From the NCBI RefSeq assembly GCF_020297485.1, contig NZ_JAIWZC010000001.1, forward strand, positions 4,340,001-4,404,000: a stretch of 64,000 nt of DNA, given 5' to 3'. Each line of letters begins with the position of its first letter. Position 1 is the first letter of the stretch. This document shows positions 17,678 to 26,573 of the stretch, piece by piece. A program made the translations under genes and the position numbers. The DNA is from Enterocloster clostridioformis. GTDB taxonomy: Bacteria; Bacillota; Clostridia; Lachnospirales; Lachnospiraceae. Under the pieces are notes generated by a model. That model saw only the letters and a program-made list of their open reading frames with translations. It searched no databases and had not been told where the DNA came from.

Positions 17678-19396
17678 ATGAAGAAACCATTCGTTAAAGG
17701 AGGTAAGGCCCTGACCCTGACGGCGGCCCTGCTGTGCACTGCTGCATTTCTGGGTAGTTTAATGGCATTTGGGACCACGGCTAAGGCGGAGACCCAGGCA
17801 GAAGCCCAGGCATTCACGCCGGGAGTGGCGGGCCAGATTACTTCCTGTAAGATTTCAGGAGATAAACAAAACGTTGAAATTGGATTTTCCAGCACCGGGG
17901 ATGTGACGGGAACGGACGGCAACATCTATGTCTTTGAAATGCAGCCCTACGAGGAAGAGTTGGGAAGCCGCAGCAATTTCATTGCTTCCTCGCCTGCCTT
18001 AAGCGCTGCCTCGGTAAGCGTGCCCCTGAACCTGGGCACACCTCAGGATAAGCTTTACAGCCGGTTTGTCCTGGCTGTATTTGACGGAACCAAGTTCATT
18101 AAGGTCAGCCAGCCCCACTACATAACCAATCCGGAGCTGATTGCCAAAAACCAGACGCCTTTTAATGACCCGCTGACTAAGAAGGGGCTTGTGATTGAGA
18201 TTGACATGCTCAACGACGCCTTTGACCTGGGCGTGAAGCACGTGACCACCAACATCGCATTTTCCCAGATTATGGGAACCGGAATTGATTACCAGTATGA
18301 CGGAAAGACGTACCATTTTAATAAAGGCGTGGTGGACGCTTATGACAAGACCATCAGCGCGCTGTCTAACAAGGGAATGACGGTTACGGTTATCCTGCTC
18401 AATGACTGGAATCCCAATACGCCGGATTTGGTGTATCCGGGCACACAGAAGAATTCCAATGCGTTTTACTACATGTTTAATGCGGAAACCGAAGCCGGAT
18501 TTGACCAAACCAAGGCAATCGCGTCCTTCCTGGCCCAGCATTACAGCGGCGACAATCCTAATTACGGCAAGGTGTCAAACTGGATCATCGGCAACGAGAT
18601 TAACAATCAGCAGTGGAATTACATGGGGGCCATGGACCTGACTAATTATGTGAAGGCATATCAGAAGGCATTCCGTGTCATTTACACAGCCATCAAGAGC
18701 ACCAATGCCAATGACCGGGTATATTTTTCACTGGATTATAACTGGATGAACGAGATTGACGGCAAGCTTAAGTATGGAGGCAAGGAGATTGTGGACAGCT
18801 TTAACTCCATAGCCAACACCCAGGGACAGATGGACTGGGGCCTGGCCTATCATCCATATCCATGCCCTATGACAGAGCCGGAATTCTGGGATGACCCGCA
18901 GTCCACAGGGCTGTTCACAAATGATTTTAATTCACCGGTCATCAATTTTGCCAACCTGAACGTGCTGACGGATTACTTTGTGCAGGATACCCTGAGGGCG
19001 CCTGCGGGCAATGTGCGACACATCATCCTTACGGAGCAGGGCTTCACGTCCTACAGTCCTACCAGAGGCAATATTCCGGAGATTCAGGCGGCAGCCTACG
19101 CCTACTCCTATTACCTGGTGGACAGCAATCCGTACATTGATGCCTACACGGTCAGCCGTCAGGTAGACGCGCCGTCCGAGGCAAAGGACGGACTGAAGTT
19201 CGGCCTGTGGGAGTGCGACATGAACCAGCCCAACCTGATTGTGGCTACCAAGCGCAAGAAGATATGGCAGGTATTCCGGGATATTGACAAGAAGAACGCC
19301 ACCCTGGAGGCCACTGAATTTGCAAAGCCAATCATCGGCATCAGCAAGTGGTCGGATGTGGTTCCCAACTTTAAGTGGAAGAATCTGGAGAAATAA
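17678..19396 (+). CDS. Secreted DUF5722 / clan GH-A-like glycosidase
   Basis: A 572-residue exported protein. Residues 1-37 are a signal peptide ending FGTTAKA, followed by a Gln/Ala-rich spacer and a beta-sandwich-like N-terminal region (~45-150). Residues ~165-520 look like a TIM-barrel glycosidase of clan GH-A: WIIGNEIN supplies the likely acid/base Glu307 after strand 4, HIILTEQGF the likely nucleophile Glu453 after strand 7, and LAYHPYPCP lies between them. The family (DUF5722) has no assigned substrate that I know. GGGAGGAATTC precedes the ATG. It is monocistronic and closed by a terminator. A polysaccharide or glycoconjugate target outside the cell is inferred. Confidence 0.85.
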   Translation: MKKPFVKGGKALTLTAALLCTAAFLGSLMAFGTTAKAETQAEAQAFTPGVAGQITSCKISGDKQNVEIGFSSTGDVTGTDGNIYVFEMQPYEEELGSRSNFIASSPALSAASVSVPLNLGTPQDKLYSRFVLAVFDGTKFIKVSQPHYITNPELIAKNQTPFNDPLTKKGLVIEIDMLNDAFDLGVKHVTTNIAFSQIMGTGIDYQYDGKTYHFNKGVVDAYDKTISALSNKGMTVTVILLNDWNPNTPDLVYPGTQKNSNAFYYMFNAETEAGFDQTKAIASFLAQHYSGDNPNYGKVSNWIIGNEINNQQWNYMGAMDLTNYVKAYQKAFRVIYTAIKSTNANDRVYFSLDYNWMNEIDGKLKYGGKEIVDSFNSIANTQGQMDWGLAYHPYPCPMTEPEFWDDPQSTGLFTNDFNSPVINFANLNVLTDYFVQDTLRAPAGNVRHIILTEQGFTSYSPTRGNIPEIQAAAYAYSYYLVDSNPYIDAYTVSRQVDAPSEAKDGLKFGLWECDMNQPNLIVATKRKKIWQVFRDIDKKNATLEATEFAKPIIGISKWSDVVPNFKWKNLEK

Positions 19397-19465
19397 CAGT
19401 TAAGGCCGGATTCGGTTGACAAACAAAATCCAGCGTGTAAAATAATTAAATATAAGCGCTTGCTG

Positions 19466-19493
19466 GCGGCGGCCTCTGGGGCCGCCGCTTTTT
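19466..19493 (+). terminator. Terminator after the DUF5722 gene
   Basis: GCGGCGGCC-TCTGG-GGCCGCCGC followed by TTTTT. The aspartate kinase gene starts only 36 bases later. Confidence 0.9.
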
Positions 19494-19528
19494 GGCGGGA
19501 TACAATGTATGGACGAAAGGAATGACAT

Positions 19529-20743
19529 ATGGGCTTAATTGTACAGAAATTCGGAGGAACCTCTGTGGCTGACGCCGCCCGGCTGCGCCATGTGGCTGAA
19601 ATCATCACGGATACATATAAGGCCGGAAACCAGGTAGTGGCGGTGCTGTCTGCCCAGGGGGATACCACCGACGAGCTGATTGAGAAGGCAAATGAGATCA
19701 ATCCCCTTGCTTCCAACCGGGAGATGGATATGCTGCTGTCCACCGGAGAGCAGATGTCTGTGGCCCTCTGCGCCATGGCAATCGAGGCGCTGGGATACCC
19801 GGTTATTTCCCTGACGGGATGGCAGGCGGGAATGGTTACCAATACCGTGTCCAGGAATGCCAGAATCAAGAAGGTGGATACGGAGCGGATCGAGACAGAG
19901 CTGAATCAGAAGAAAATCGTGATTGTCACGGGATTCCAGGGAATCAACCGCTATGACGACATCACCACCCTTGGCAGAGGCGGATCCGATACGTCCGCAG
20001 TTGCGCTGGCTGCCTCCCTTCGGGCGGATCTGTGCCAGATATACACGGATGTGGACGGGGTGTACACGGCTGACCCCAGAATCGTGAAGGACGCAAGGAA
20101 GCTGGATGAGGTCACTTACAATGAGATGCTGGAGCTGGCTACCCTGGGGGCGCAGGTGCTCCACAACCGTTCCGTGGAGATGGCAAAGAAATATAATGTA
20201 AAGCTGGAGGTGCTCTCAAGCTTTACAGGGCATCCAGGTACAAAGGTGAAGGAGGTTGCAAAACGCATGGAGAAATCATATATCAGCAGTGTGGCTAAGA
20301 ATGTAAATATCGCTAGGATTGCCCTGATTGGGGTGCCCAATGAGATTGGCACGTCCTTTAAGGTGTTCTCCCTGCTGGCCCAGAATCATATTAACGTGGA
20401 CATCATATTACAGGGAATCGGCCACGAGGAGGGCAAGGACATCTGCTTTACCGTTGCCCAGTCCGATCTGGAGGCGGCTTCCGTGCTGTTAAGGGAGCAT
20501 CAGGAGTCCATTGGCTTTGGCCGTCTGGAGACCAACAGCCATATTGCCAAGGTTTCCGTGGTGGGAGCCGGCATGATGAACCATCCCGGCGTGGCGGCAA
20601 CCCTGTTTGAGGCCCTCTATGATGCCAACATCAATATCAACATGATATCCACCAGCGAGATTAAGATATCCGTACTGGTGGACGAAAAGGATGCGGAGAA
20701 GGCCGTACAGGTCATTCATGACAAATTTTTTTCCATGGGTTAA
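19529..20743 (+). CDS. lysC: Aspartate kinase with tandem ACT domains
   Basis: Catalyses ATP-dependent phosphorylation of aspartate, the first step toward lysine, threonine and methionine. The N-terminal kinase domain shows VQKFGGTSV at residues 5-13, the MDMLLSTGEQMS loop and the GRGGSDTSAVALAA motif, then DVDGVYTADPR. The last ~140 residues carry two ACT regulatory domains (IALIGVPNEIGTSFKVFS and VSVVGAGMMNHPGVAATLFEA). Length 404 matches monofunctional enzymes. No lysine riboswitch fits in the 36 bases between the upstream terminator and the start, so control is probably by feedback on the ACT domains. It stands alone. Confidence 0.96.
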   Translation: MGLIVQKFGGTSVADAARLRHVAEIITDTYKAGNQVVAVLSAQGDTTDELIEKANEINPLASNREMDMLLSTGEQMSVALCAMAIEALGYPVISLTGWQAGMVTNTVSRNARIKKVDTERIETELNQKKIVIVTGFQGINRYDDITTLGRGGSDTSAVALAASLRADLCQIYTDVDGVYTADPRIVKDARKLDEVTYNEMLELATLGAQVLHNRSVEMAKKYNVKLEVLSSFTGHPGTKVKEVAKRMEKSYISSVAKNVNIARIALIGVPNEIGTSFKVFSLLAQNHINVDIILQGIGHEEGKDICFTVAQSDLEAASVLLREHQESIGFGRLETNSHIAKVSVVGAGMMNHPGVAATLFEALYDANININMISTSEIKISVLVDEKDAEKAVQVIHDKFFSMG

Positions 20744-20767
20744 ATGAATAATAGGTTTGTAACAAAA

Positions 20768-20813
20768 AAGAGTTGGGGCTGTTCACATATTTTGTGAAAG
20801 CCACAGCTCTTTT
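20768..20813 (+). terminator. Probable terminator after lysC
   Basis: AAGAG..GGCT.TTCACA pairs with TGTGAA.AGCC..CTCTT and ends in TTTT; the stem is bulged but long. Confidence 0.65.
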
Positions 20814-20876
20814 CGTATTTACGAATCTTAAAATTCGTTAATATTTTCACCCTTTTCGAGGAAAAGAGCTTGCTAT

Positions 20877-20906
20877 TTGACAAATTTATTATTATAATTG
20901 TATGTG
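20877..20906 (+). promoter_or_regulatory. Possible promoter of the carboxyl-transfer operon
   Basis: TTGACA at 20877-20882 with TATGTG at 20901-20906 (18-bp spacer); a second TATAAT at 20893 is too close to be its partner. An inverted repeat ACGAAT-CTTAAA-ATTCGT lies just upstream (20821-20838) and may bind a regulator. Confidence 0.45.
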
Positions 20907-20998
20907 GCAATATTTCTGCTTTTTTTTGCGACGGGCCTGAGAAGGGGATTTCCGTTGCTTAGATATTGTTAAACTTATGAATGATGGAGGACTGGAAA

Positions 20999-22450
20999 AT
21001 GAGTAATTCAGCACAAACTTCAGCAAGCAGCCGCATAGCAGCCCTGCTTGATGAGAACAGTTTTGTTGAAGTCGGAGCCTATATAACGGCCAGAAGCACT
21101 GACTTTAACATGACTGAGCAGGAGACCCCCGCTGACGGTGTGGTTACCGGCTACGGTACCATCGGCGGATGCCTGGTGTATGTATACAGCCAGGATGCGT
21201 CTGTATTAGGCGGCTCCATGGGCGAAATGCATGCAAAGAAAATCTGCAACATCTATTCCATGGCAATGAAGATGGGAGCACCTGTAATCGGTTTGGTAGA
21301 CTGTGCAGGTCTGCGTCTTCAGGAGGCGACCGATGCCCTGGACGGCTTCGGCAAGCTGTACTTAAGCCAGACCATGGCTTCCGGCGTGATTCCTCAGATA
21401 ACAGCAATCTTTGGAACCTGCGGCGGCGGCATGGCAGTATCTGCCGGCATCACAGATTTCACCTTCATGGAAGAAAAGTCCGGCAAACTGTTTGTTAATT
21501 CACCTAACGCCATTGACGGCAATTATAAAGAGAAGTGTGATACCTCCAGTGCAGATTTCCAGAGCAGGGAATCCGGTCTGGTTGATTTCACAGGAGACGA
21601 GGATTCCATTATCGCCCAGATTCGCGCCCTGGTTTCCATCCTTCCAGCCAACAATGAGGACGATATGTCATACGAAGAGTGTCAGGATGACTTAAACCGT
21701 ATCTGCGATAATATCGAGGGATGCACCGGTGACACGGCTCTGGCTCTGACACTGATATCCGATAACAGCTTCTTCATGGAGGTTAAGAAGGATTATGAGC
21801 CTTCCATGGTGACCGGTTTCATCCGCCTGAACGGGACAACCATCGGATGTGTGGCTAACCGTACGGAAATCTATGAGAACGGGGAGAAGAAGGAAACATT
21901 TGAGCCTGCCCTGTCCGGCAAAGGCTGTGACAAGGCAGCTGATTTTATCAATTTCTGCGACGCATTCAATATTCCTGTACTTACACTGGTGAATGTAAAG
22001 GGCTACAAGGCCAAGATGTGCAGCGAGAGAAGGATTGCAAAGGCTGCGGCGCGTCTTACCTATGCCTATGCCAATGCCAGCGTTCCCAAGGTAACTGTAA
22101 TTGTTAAGGAAGCATTCGGAAGCGCATACCTGACCATGGGCAGCAAGTCTATTGGCGCTGATGTGGTATATGCATGGCCTGACGCTGTCATTGGTATGAT
22201 GAATCCATCCGAGGCAGTTAAGATTATGTATGCAAAGGAAATCGCCGCATCCGGTGATGCCGCCGCACTCATCAATGAAAAGACAGCAGAGTACACTGCA
22301 CTTCAGTCCAGCGCTGTGGCAGCAGCGAAGAGAGGATATGTAGATGACATAATAAAGGCAGGGGAGACCCGTCAGAGGGTAATCGCGGCCTTTGAAATGC
22401 TGTTCACAAAGAGAGAGGACCGTCCGTCTAAGAAGCATGGCACGGTTTAA
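20999..22450 (+). CDS. Acyl-CoA carboxyltransferase subunit (methylmalonyl-CoA decarboxylase alpha / transcarboxylase 12S type)
   Basis: A crotonase-fold carboxyltransferase of 483 residues that moves CO2 between an acyl-CoA and carrier-bound biotin. The N-terminal half shows QDASVLGGSMGEMHAKKI and GTCGGGMAVSAGITDF, the C-terminal half VKGYKAKM and GSAYLTMGSKSIGADVVYAWP, both oxyanion-hole regions of the family. I start at ATG 20999, with GGAGGA about 8 bases before; an ATG at 20981 precedes the Shine-Dalgarno and is unlikely. It opens an operon with a gamma-like lipoprotein, biotin carrier, Na+-pump beta subunit and an oxo-acid carboxyltransferase. The CoA substrate (malonyl, methylmalonyl or glutaconyl) cannot be told from sequence. 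Confidence 0.9.
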   Translation: MSNSAQTSASSRIAALLDENSFVEVGAYITARSTDFNMTEQETPADGVVTGYGTIGGCLVYVYSQDASVLGGSMGEMHAKKICNIYSMAMKMGAPVIGLVDCAGLRLQEATDALDGFGKLYLSQTMASGVIPQITAIFGTCGGGMAVSAGITDFTFMEEKSGKLFVNSPNAIDGNYKEKCDTSSADFQSRESGLVDFTGDEDSIIAQIRALVSILPANNEDDMSYEECQDDLNRICDNIEGCTGDTALALTLISDNSFFMEVKKDYEPSMVTGFIRLNGTTIGCVANRTEIYENGEKKETFEPALSGKGCDKAADFINFCDAFNIPVLTLVNVKGYKAKMCSERRIAKAAARLTYAYANASVPKVTVIVKEAFGSAYLTMGSKSIGADVVYAWPDAVIGMMNPSEAVKIMYAKEIAASGDAAALINEKTAEYTALQSSAVAAAKRGYVDDIIKAGETRQRVIAAFEMLFTKREDRPSKKHGTV

Positions 22451-22467
22451 AGAGAGGTGACAGGTAT

Positions 22468-23277
22468 ATGAGACGATTAATGAAACGAGTGGCAGCAGCA
22501 GTTCTGATGGCCGCCTGCCTGTTGAGCCTGTCGGCCTGCTCAGCAAAACAGGATGAAGCTGTGACATCTTCCCGGATTGCCACGGACGGAACTCCTGTTG
22601 ATGATATGATGGCAGAGTATGCCAAGCTGACGGCAGTCCAGTCGCTGGGCGTCAGCACGGAAGGGCTGATTGCGCAGAAGGTCATGTCGGAAGCCCAGGG
22701 CAACGCGGTTATGGCAGCCATCTGTGAAGAGCAGATTAATGTAAGGAAGGAACTGGGAGATGTCAGAAGCATCGACATTGACAAGGCAAGCGTGGTACAG
22801 ATGGCGGATGGTACCTATACCGTTATACTGCCTGTTACATTCACCGAGGGTTCCATGCAGTATGTCATGAATCTGAATATGATTTCCCAGCAGATTGTAG
22901 ATGCGGAATTTACTGAACTTGCTTCAAATGAAGAAGAGAACAAGACCGTTGGGCAACTGTTGGAAACGGCAACCGTATATGCAGTAATCGGTATCGGCAC
23001 CGTGTTCGCGGTCCTTATATTCATCAGCCTGCTCATTGCCTGCTTTAAGTTCATCCACAAGTGGGAGACAGGACAGAAAGCAAAGGCAGAGCCGGCACCG
23101 GCAGCACCCACGCCTGTTAAGGCGGCAGCCCCAGCGCCCGCGGCAGGCGAAGACCTGATGGGCGACGCCGAGCTGGTGGCAGTGATTTCGGCAGCCATCG
23201 CAGCATATGAGGGAACTTCTTCTAACGGACTGGTGGTTCGTTCCATCCGCCGTGTACAGAGGTCGAAAGGCAGATAA
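22468..23277 (+). CDS. OadG-like gamma subunit with an added lipoprotein N-terminus
   Basis: A single-span membrane protein that would hold the decarboxylase complex together. Classical OadG is about 80-120 residues; this one has 269. Residues 1-24 are a lipoprotein signal ending LSLSAC. Residues ~25-165 form an extracytoplasmic domain (DDMMAEYAKL, VQMADGTYTVILPVTF). One membrane helix follows at ~168-195, then an Ala/Pro-rich linker and the tail GDAELVAVISAAIAAYEG, shared with OadG/MmdC C-termini. A gamma subunit both lipid-anchored outside and spanning the membrane is unusual. It lies 17 bases after the carboxyltransferase. Confidence 0.85.
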   Translation: MRRLMKRVAAAVLMAACLLSLSACSAKQDEAVTSSRIATDGTPVDDMMAEYAKLTAVQSLGVSTEGLIAQKVMSEAQGNAVMAAICEEQINVRKELGDVRSIDIDKASVVQMADGTYTVILPVTFTEGSMQYVMNLNMISQQIVDAEFTELASNEEENKTVGQLLETATVYAVIGIGTVFAVLIFISLLIACFKFIHKWETGQKAKAEPAPAAPTPVKAAAPAPAAGEDLMGDAELVAVISAAIAAYEGTSSNGLVVRSIRRVQRSKGR

Positions 23278-23327
23278 GAGGACGGGAAACGTTCCATAAC
23301 TATTTTCATTCAGGAGGAATTGAAATC

Positions 23328-23711
23328 ATGAAGAATTATACAATCACAGTTAATGGTAAAGCATATGCAGTAACCGTAGAAGAAGGCGCTGTATCCGGCA
23401 TTGCGGCAGCCCCGGCAGCCCCAGTTGCAGCTCCGGCAGCCCCCGCGGCCCCCGCGGCAGCACCGGCTCCGGCCGCAGCACCGGCAGGCGCAGCAGGTTC
23501 TGTCAGCGTATCCGCACCCATGCCTGGCAAGGTAGTAGCTGTTAAGGCGGCGGCAGGACAGGCTGTGAAGAAGGGCGACGTAATCCTGGTTCTGGAGGCT
23601 ATGAAGATGGAAAATGACATCGTGGCTCCTCAGGACGGAACCATTGCCAGCATTAATGCGTCCACCGGCGATTCCGTTGAATCCGGCACGGTATTAGCTA
23701 CTCTGAACTAA
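23328..23711 (+). CDS. Biotin carboxyl carrier protein of the Na+-pump complex
   Basis: A 127-residue carrier whose lysine-bound biotin shuttles CO2 between the carboxyltransferase and the membrane pump. An N-terminal strand (TITVNGKAYAVTVEE) is followed by a flexible Ala/Pro linker (~26-56), then the biotinyl domain with the signature LEAMKMEND; biotin is expected on Lys93. AGGAGGAATTG precedes the ATG. As a separate protein it resembles the 1.3S transcarboxylase subunit and MmdC/GcdC carriers. It could serve both carboxyltransferases of this operon. Confidence 0.97.
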   Translation: MKNYTITVNGKAYAVTVEEGAVSGIAAAPAAPVAAPAAPAAPAAAPAPAAAPAGAAGSVSVSAPMPGKVVAVKAAAGQAVKKGDVILVLEAMKMENDIVAPQDGTIASINASTGDSVESGTVLATLN

Positions 23712-23761
23712 TTAAAGAGATGAGCCCATAGCAATGTGGGATTCATTATGGAGGGAACATT

Positions 23762-24907
23762 ATGGATTTTGGCAATATAATTAACAACCTGCTGGACCAG
23801 ATGGCCTTTTTCCATCTGGAAGCAGGCAACTATGTAATGATCGTAGTGGCCCTGGTGTTCTTATACCTTGCTATCAAAAAGGGATTTGAACCCCTGCTGC
23901 TGATTCCGATTGCATTCGGTATGCTGCTGGTCAATATTTATCCGGATATCATGTATTCTCCGGAACAGACGTCCAACGGAACAGGCGGGCTTCTGTGGTA
24001 CTTCTTCCAGCTGGATGAGTGGAGCATTTTGCCCTCCCTTATCTTCCTGGGCGTTGGAGCCATGACGGACTTTGGCCCCCTTATCGCAAACCCAATCAGC
24101 TTCCTTATGGGCGCGGCCGCGCAGCTGGGTATCTACTCTGCTTATTTCTTCGCCATCCTGTTAGGATTCTCAGGCAAGGAGTCTGCGGCCATCTCCATTA
24201 TCGGCGGTGCGGACGGCCCTACATCCCTGTTCCTGTGCAGTAAGCTGGGACAGACCCAGATCATGGGACCTATCGCGGTTGCGGCTTACTCCTACATGGC
24301 ACTGGTTCCAATCATCCAGCCGCCATTTATGAAGCTTCTGACAACTGAGAAGGAGCGTAAGATTAAGATGGAACAGCTTCGTCCTGTATCCAAGCTGGAG
24401 AAGATTCTGTTCCCCATCATCGTAACCATCGTGGTATGCCTTATCCTGCCGTCCACGGCACCTCTTGTGGGAATGCTGATGTTAGGCAACCTGTTCCGTG
24501 AGAGCGGCGTTGTGAAGCAGCTGGCTGACACGGCAAGCAATGCCCTGATGTACATTGTGGTTATCCTGCTGGGTACTTCCGTAGGCGCCACCACCAGCGC
24601 GGAGGCATTCTTAAATGTAACTACCATCAAGATTGTTGCCCTGGGCCTGACCGCATTTATCTTCGGCACCGTCGGCGGTGTGCTTTTAGGCAAGCTCCTC
24701 TGCAATATTACAGGAGGAAAGATCAATCCGCTTATCGGTTCTGCCGGCGTGTCCGCAGTTCCTATGGCGGCCCGTGTGTCCCAGAAGGTGGGAGCAGAAG
24801 CAGACCCGACCAACTTCCTGCTGATGCACGCAATGGGACCAAACGTTGCAGGCGTTATCGGCACCGCTGTTGCGGCCGGTACCTTCATGGCAATATTTGG
24901 GGTATAA
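23762..24907 (+). CDS. oadB: Na+-translocating decarboxylase beta subunit
   Basis: The membrane pump that decarboxylates carboxybiotin and drives Na+ outward. The 381-residue protein has the hallmarks of OadB/MmdB/GcdB: GGLLWYFFQLDEWSILPSLI near the start, the conserved ISIIGGADGPTSLFL with the ion-binding Asp, and the C-terminal NPLIGSAGVSAVPMAARVSQ and MHAMGPNVAGVIGTAVAAG. A good ATGGAGGGAAC site sets the start. OadB, MmdB and GcdB cannot be distinguished by sequence alone. Confidence 0.95.
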   Translation: MDFGNIINNLLDQMAFFHLEAGNYVMIVVALVFLYLAIKKGFEPLLLIPIAFGMLLVNIYPDIMYSPEQTSNGTGGLLWYFFQLDEWSILPSLIFLGVGAMTDFGPLIANPISFLMGAAAQLGIYSAYFFAILLGFSGKESAAISIIGGADGPTSLFLCSKLGQTQIMGPIAVAAYSYMALVPIIQPPFMKLLTTEKERKIKMEQLRPVSKLEKILFPIIVTIVVCLILPSTAPLVGMLMLGNLFRESGVVKQLADTASNALMYIVVILLGTSVGATTSAEAFLNVTTIKIVALGLTAFIFGTVGGVLLGKLLCNITGGKINPLIGSAGVSAVPMAARVSQKVGAEADPTNFLLMHAMGPNVAGVIGTAVAAGTFMAIFGV

Positions 24908-24939
24908 TGGCATAATATATTGACAATGACAGCCGTTTC

Positions 24940-24967
24940 GCCCGGCCTGTGAAAGCACCTGCCGGGC
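24940..24967 (+). other. Intercistronic hairpin before the oxo-acid carboxyltransferase gene
   Basis: GCCCGGC and GCCGGGC arms with a 14-base loop, no T-run. It may modulate expression of the last gene relative to the pump genes. Confidence 0.5.
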
Positions 24968-25037
24968 GCGGGCGGCATGTATCGCACAAGCGCCTTAAAG
25001 ACGGCGCCAAATGCTCATAACGAGGAGGATTATAACT

Positions 25038-26450
25038 ATGGCAGAGATAGAAAAGAGGCCAGTGAAGATTGTGGAAACCGTCCTTCGTGACGCCCACCAG
25101 TCTTTGCTCGCAACCAGAATGTCCACAGAGCAGATGCTGCCCATTATCGATAAGATGGACAAGGTAGGCTACCATGCGGTTGAGTGCTGGGGCGGAGCTA
25201 CCTTTGATTCCTGTCTCCGTTTCCTGAAGGAAGATCCATGGGAGAGACTGAGGAAACTGAGAGACGGATTTAAGAATACCAAGCTGCAGATGCTGTTCCG
25301 CGGACAGAACATCCTGGGATATAACCACTATGCAGACGATGTAGTGGAGTATTTTGTACAGAAGTCCATTTCCAACGGTATTGATATCATCCGTATCTTT
25401 GACTGTCTGAATGATATCCGCAACCTGGAGACAGCTGTGAAGGCTACCAACAAAGAAAAAGGACATGCTCAGATTGCGCTGTGCTATACTTTGGGCGATG
25501 CCTATACACTGGATTACTGGAAGGATATTGCCAGGAGAATTGAGGACATGGGCGCTGACTCCCTGTGTATCAAGGATATGGCAGGCCTGCTGACTCCATA
25601 TGCGGCATCAGAGCTGGTACAGGCGCTGAAGGAAGGAACAAGCCTTCCTATCGACCTGCATACCCACTACACATCAGGTGTTGCTTCCATGACCTACTTA
25701 AAGGCAGTAGAGGCAGGATGCGAAATCATCGACTGCGCCATGTCACCTCTGGCTCTGGGAACCAGCCAGCCGGCCACTGAGGTTATGGTGGAGACCTTCC
25801 GCGGCACCCCCTATGACACTGGCTATGACCAGTCACTGCTGGCTGAGATTGCAGACCATTTCCAGCCCATACGTGAGCAGGCCCTTAAGAGCGGCCTTCT
25901 GAACCCGAAGGTTCTGGGCGTTAATATCAAGACCCTTCAGTATCAGGTGCCGGGCGGCATGCTTTCCAACCTGGTAAGCCAGTTAAAAGAGGCCGGACAG
26001 GAAGACAAGTACCGCGAAGTTCTGGAGGAGATTCCGAGAGTGCGCAAGGACTTCGGTGAGCCTCCGTTAGTTACCCCGTCATCCCAGATTGTGGGTACAC
26101 AGGCTGTTATGAACGTTATTATGGGCGAGCGCTATAAGATGGTTCCAAAGGAATCCAAGAAAATCATGCTTGGCGAATTCGGCCAGACAGTTAAGCCCTT
26201 TAATCCGGAAGTGCAGAAAAAGATTATCGGCGACGAGACACCGATTACCTGCCGTCCCGCCGACCTGATTGCTCCGCAGCTTCCTCAGTTTGAGAAGGAA
26301 TGCGCACAGTGGAAGCAGCAGGATGAGGATGTTCTCAGCTATGCGCTGTTCCCGGCAGTGGCCAAGGATTTCTTCGAGTACAGGGCTGCCCAGCAGACTA
26401 AGGTTGACAGCAGCGCGGCCGACAAGGACAGCAAGGCTTATCCTGTTTAA
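25038..26450 (+). CDS. oadA: Oxaloacetate decarboxylase alpha / pyruvate carboxylase B-type carboxyltransferase
   Basis: A TIM-barrel carboxyltransferase of 470 residues that moves CO2 between biotin and pyruvate/oxaloacetate. It starts KIVETVLRDAHQSLLATRM (metal ligand Asp in LRDAHQS), continues ECWGGATFDSCLRFLKEDPWERL with the biotin-accepting Cys region and FRGQNILGY, then IDLHTHYTSG with metal-binding histidines and GGMLSNLVSQLKE. It lacks a C-terminal biotinyl domain and so depends on the separate carrier at 23328. GAGGAGG before ATG 25038 sets the start. It corresponds to the 5S subunit of Propionibacterium transcarboxylase. A terminator follows at 26506. Confidence 0.94.
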   Translation: MAEIEKRPVKIVETVLRDAHQSLLATRMSTEQMLPIIDKMDKVGYHAVECWGGATFDSCLRFLKEDPWERLRKLRDGFKNTKLQMLFRGQNILGYNHYADDVVEYFVQKSISNGIDIIRIFDCLNDIRNLETAVKATNKEKGHAQIALCYTLGDAYTLDYWKDIARRIEDMGADSLCIKDMAGLLTPYAASELVQALKEGTSLPIDLHTHYTSGVASMTYLKAVEAGCEIIDCAMSPLALGTSQPATEVMVETFRGTPYDTGYDQSLLAEIADHFQPIREQALKSGLLNPKVLGVNIKTLQYQVPGGMLSNLVSQLKEAGQEDKYREVLEEIPRVRKDFGEPPLVTPSSQIVGTQAVMNVIMGERYKMVPKESKKIMLGEFGQTVKPFNPEVQKKIIGDETPITCRPADLIAPQLPQFEKECAQWKQQDEDVLSYALFPAVAKDFFEYRAAQQTKVDSSAADKDSKAYPV

Positions 26451-26505
26451 TTGCGTGGAATAACCGCGGTTGGGATGTAAGAAGAAGTTATAAATGAAAC
26501 AGAAG

Positions 26506-26549
26506 AAGGCAGTCTCCGCATCAGTTGCAGATGTGGAGGCTGCCTTTTT
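26506..26549 (+). terminator. Terminator of the carboxyl-transfer operon
   Basis: AAGGCAG-CTCC-CATC pairs with GATG-GGAG-CTGCC followed by TTTTT. Confidence 0.88.
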
Positions 26550-26573
26550 GGGTTCTGTCCGCCTTGCTCTTGA

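Noticed and set aside
19397..19528. Lysine riboswitch ahead of aspartate kinase
   Set aside because: Only 36 bases separate the upstream terminator from the start codon, and the hairpin belongs to the preceding gene.
23400..23500. Low-complexity Ala/Pro run as a DNA repeat or microsatellite
   Set aside because: It is the flexible linker of the biotin carrier, normal in the family.
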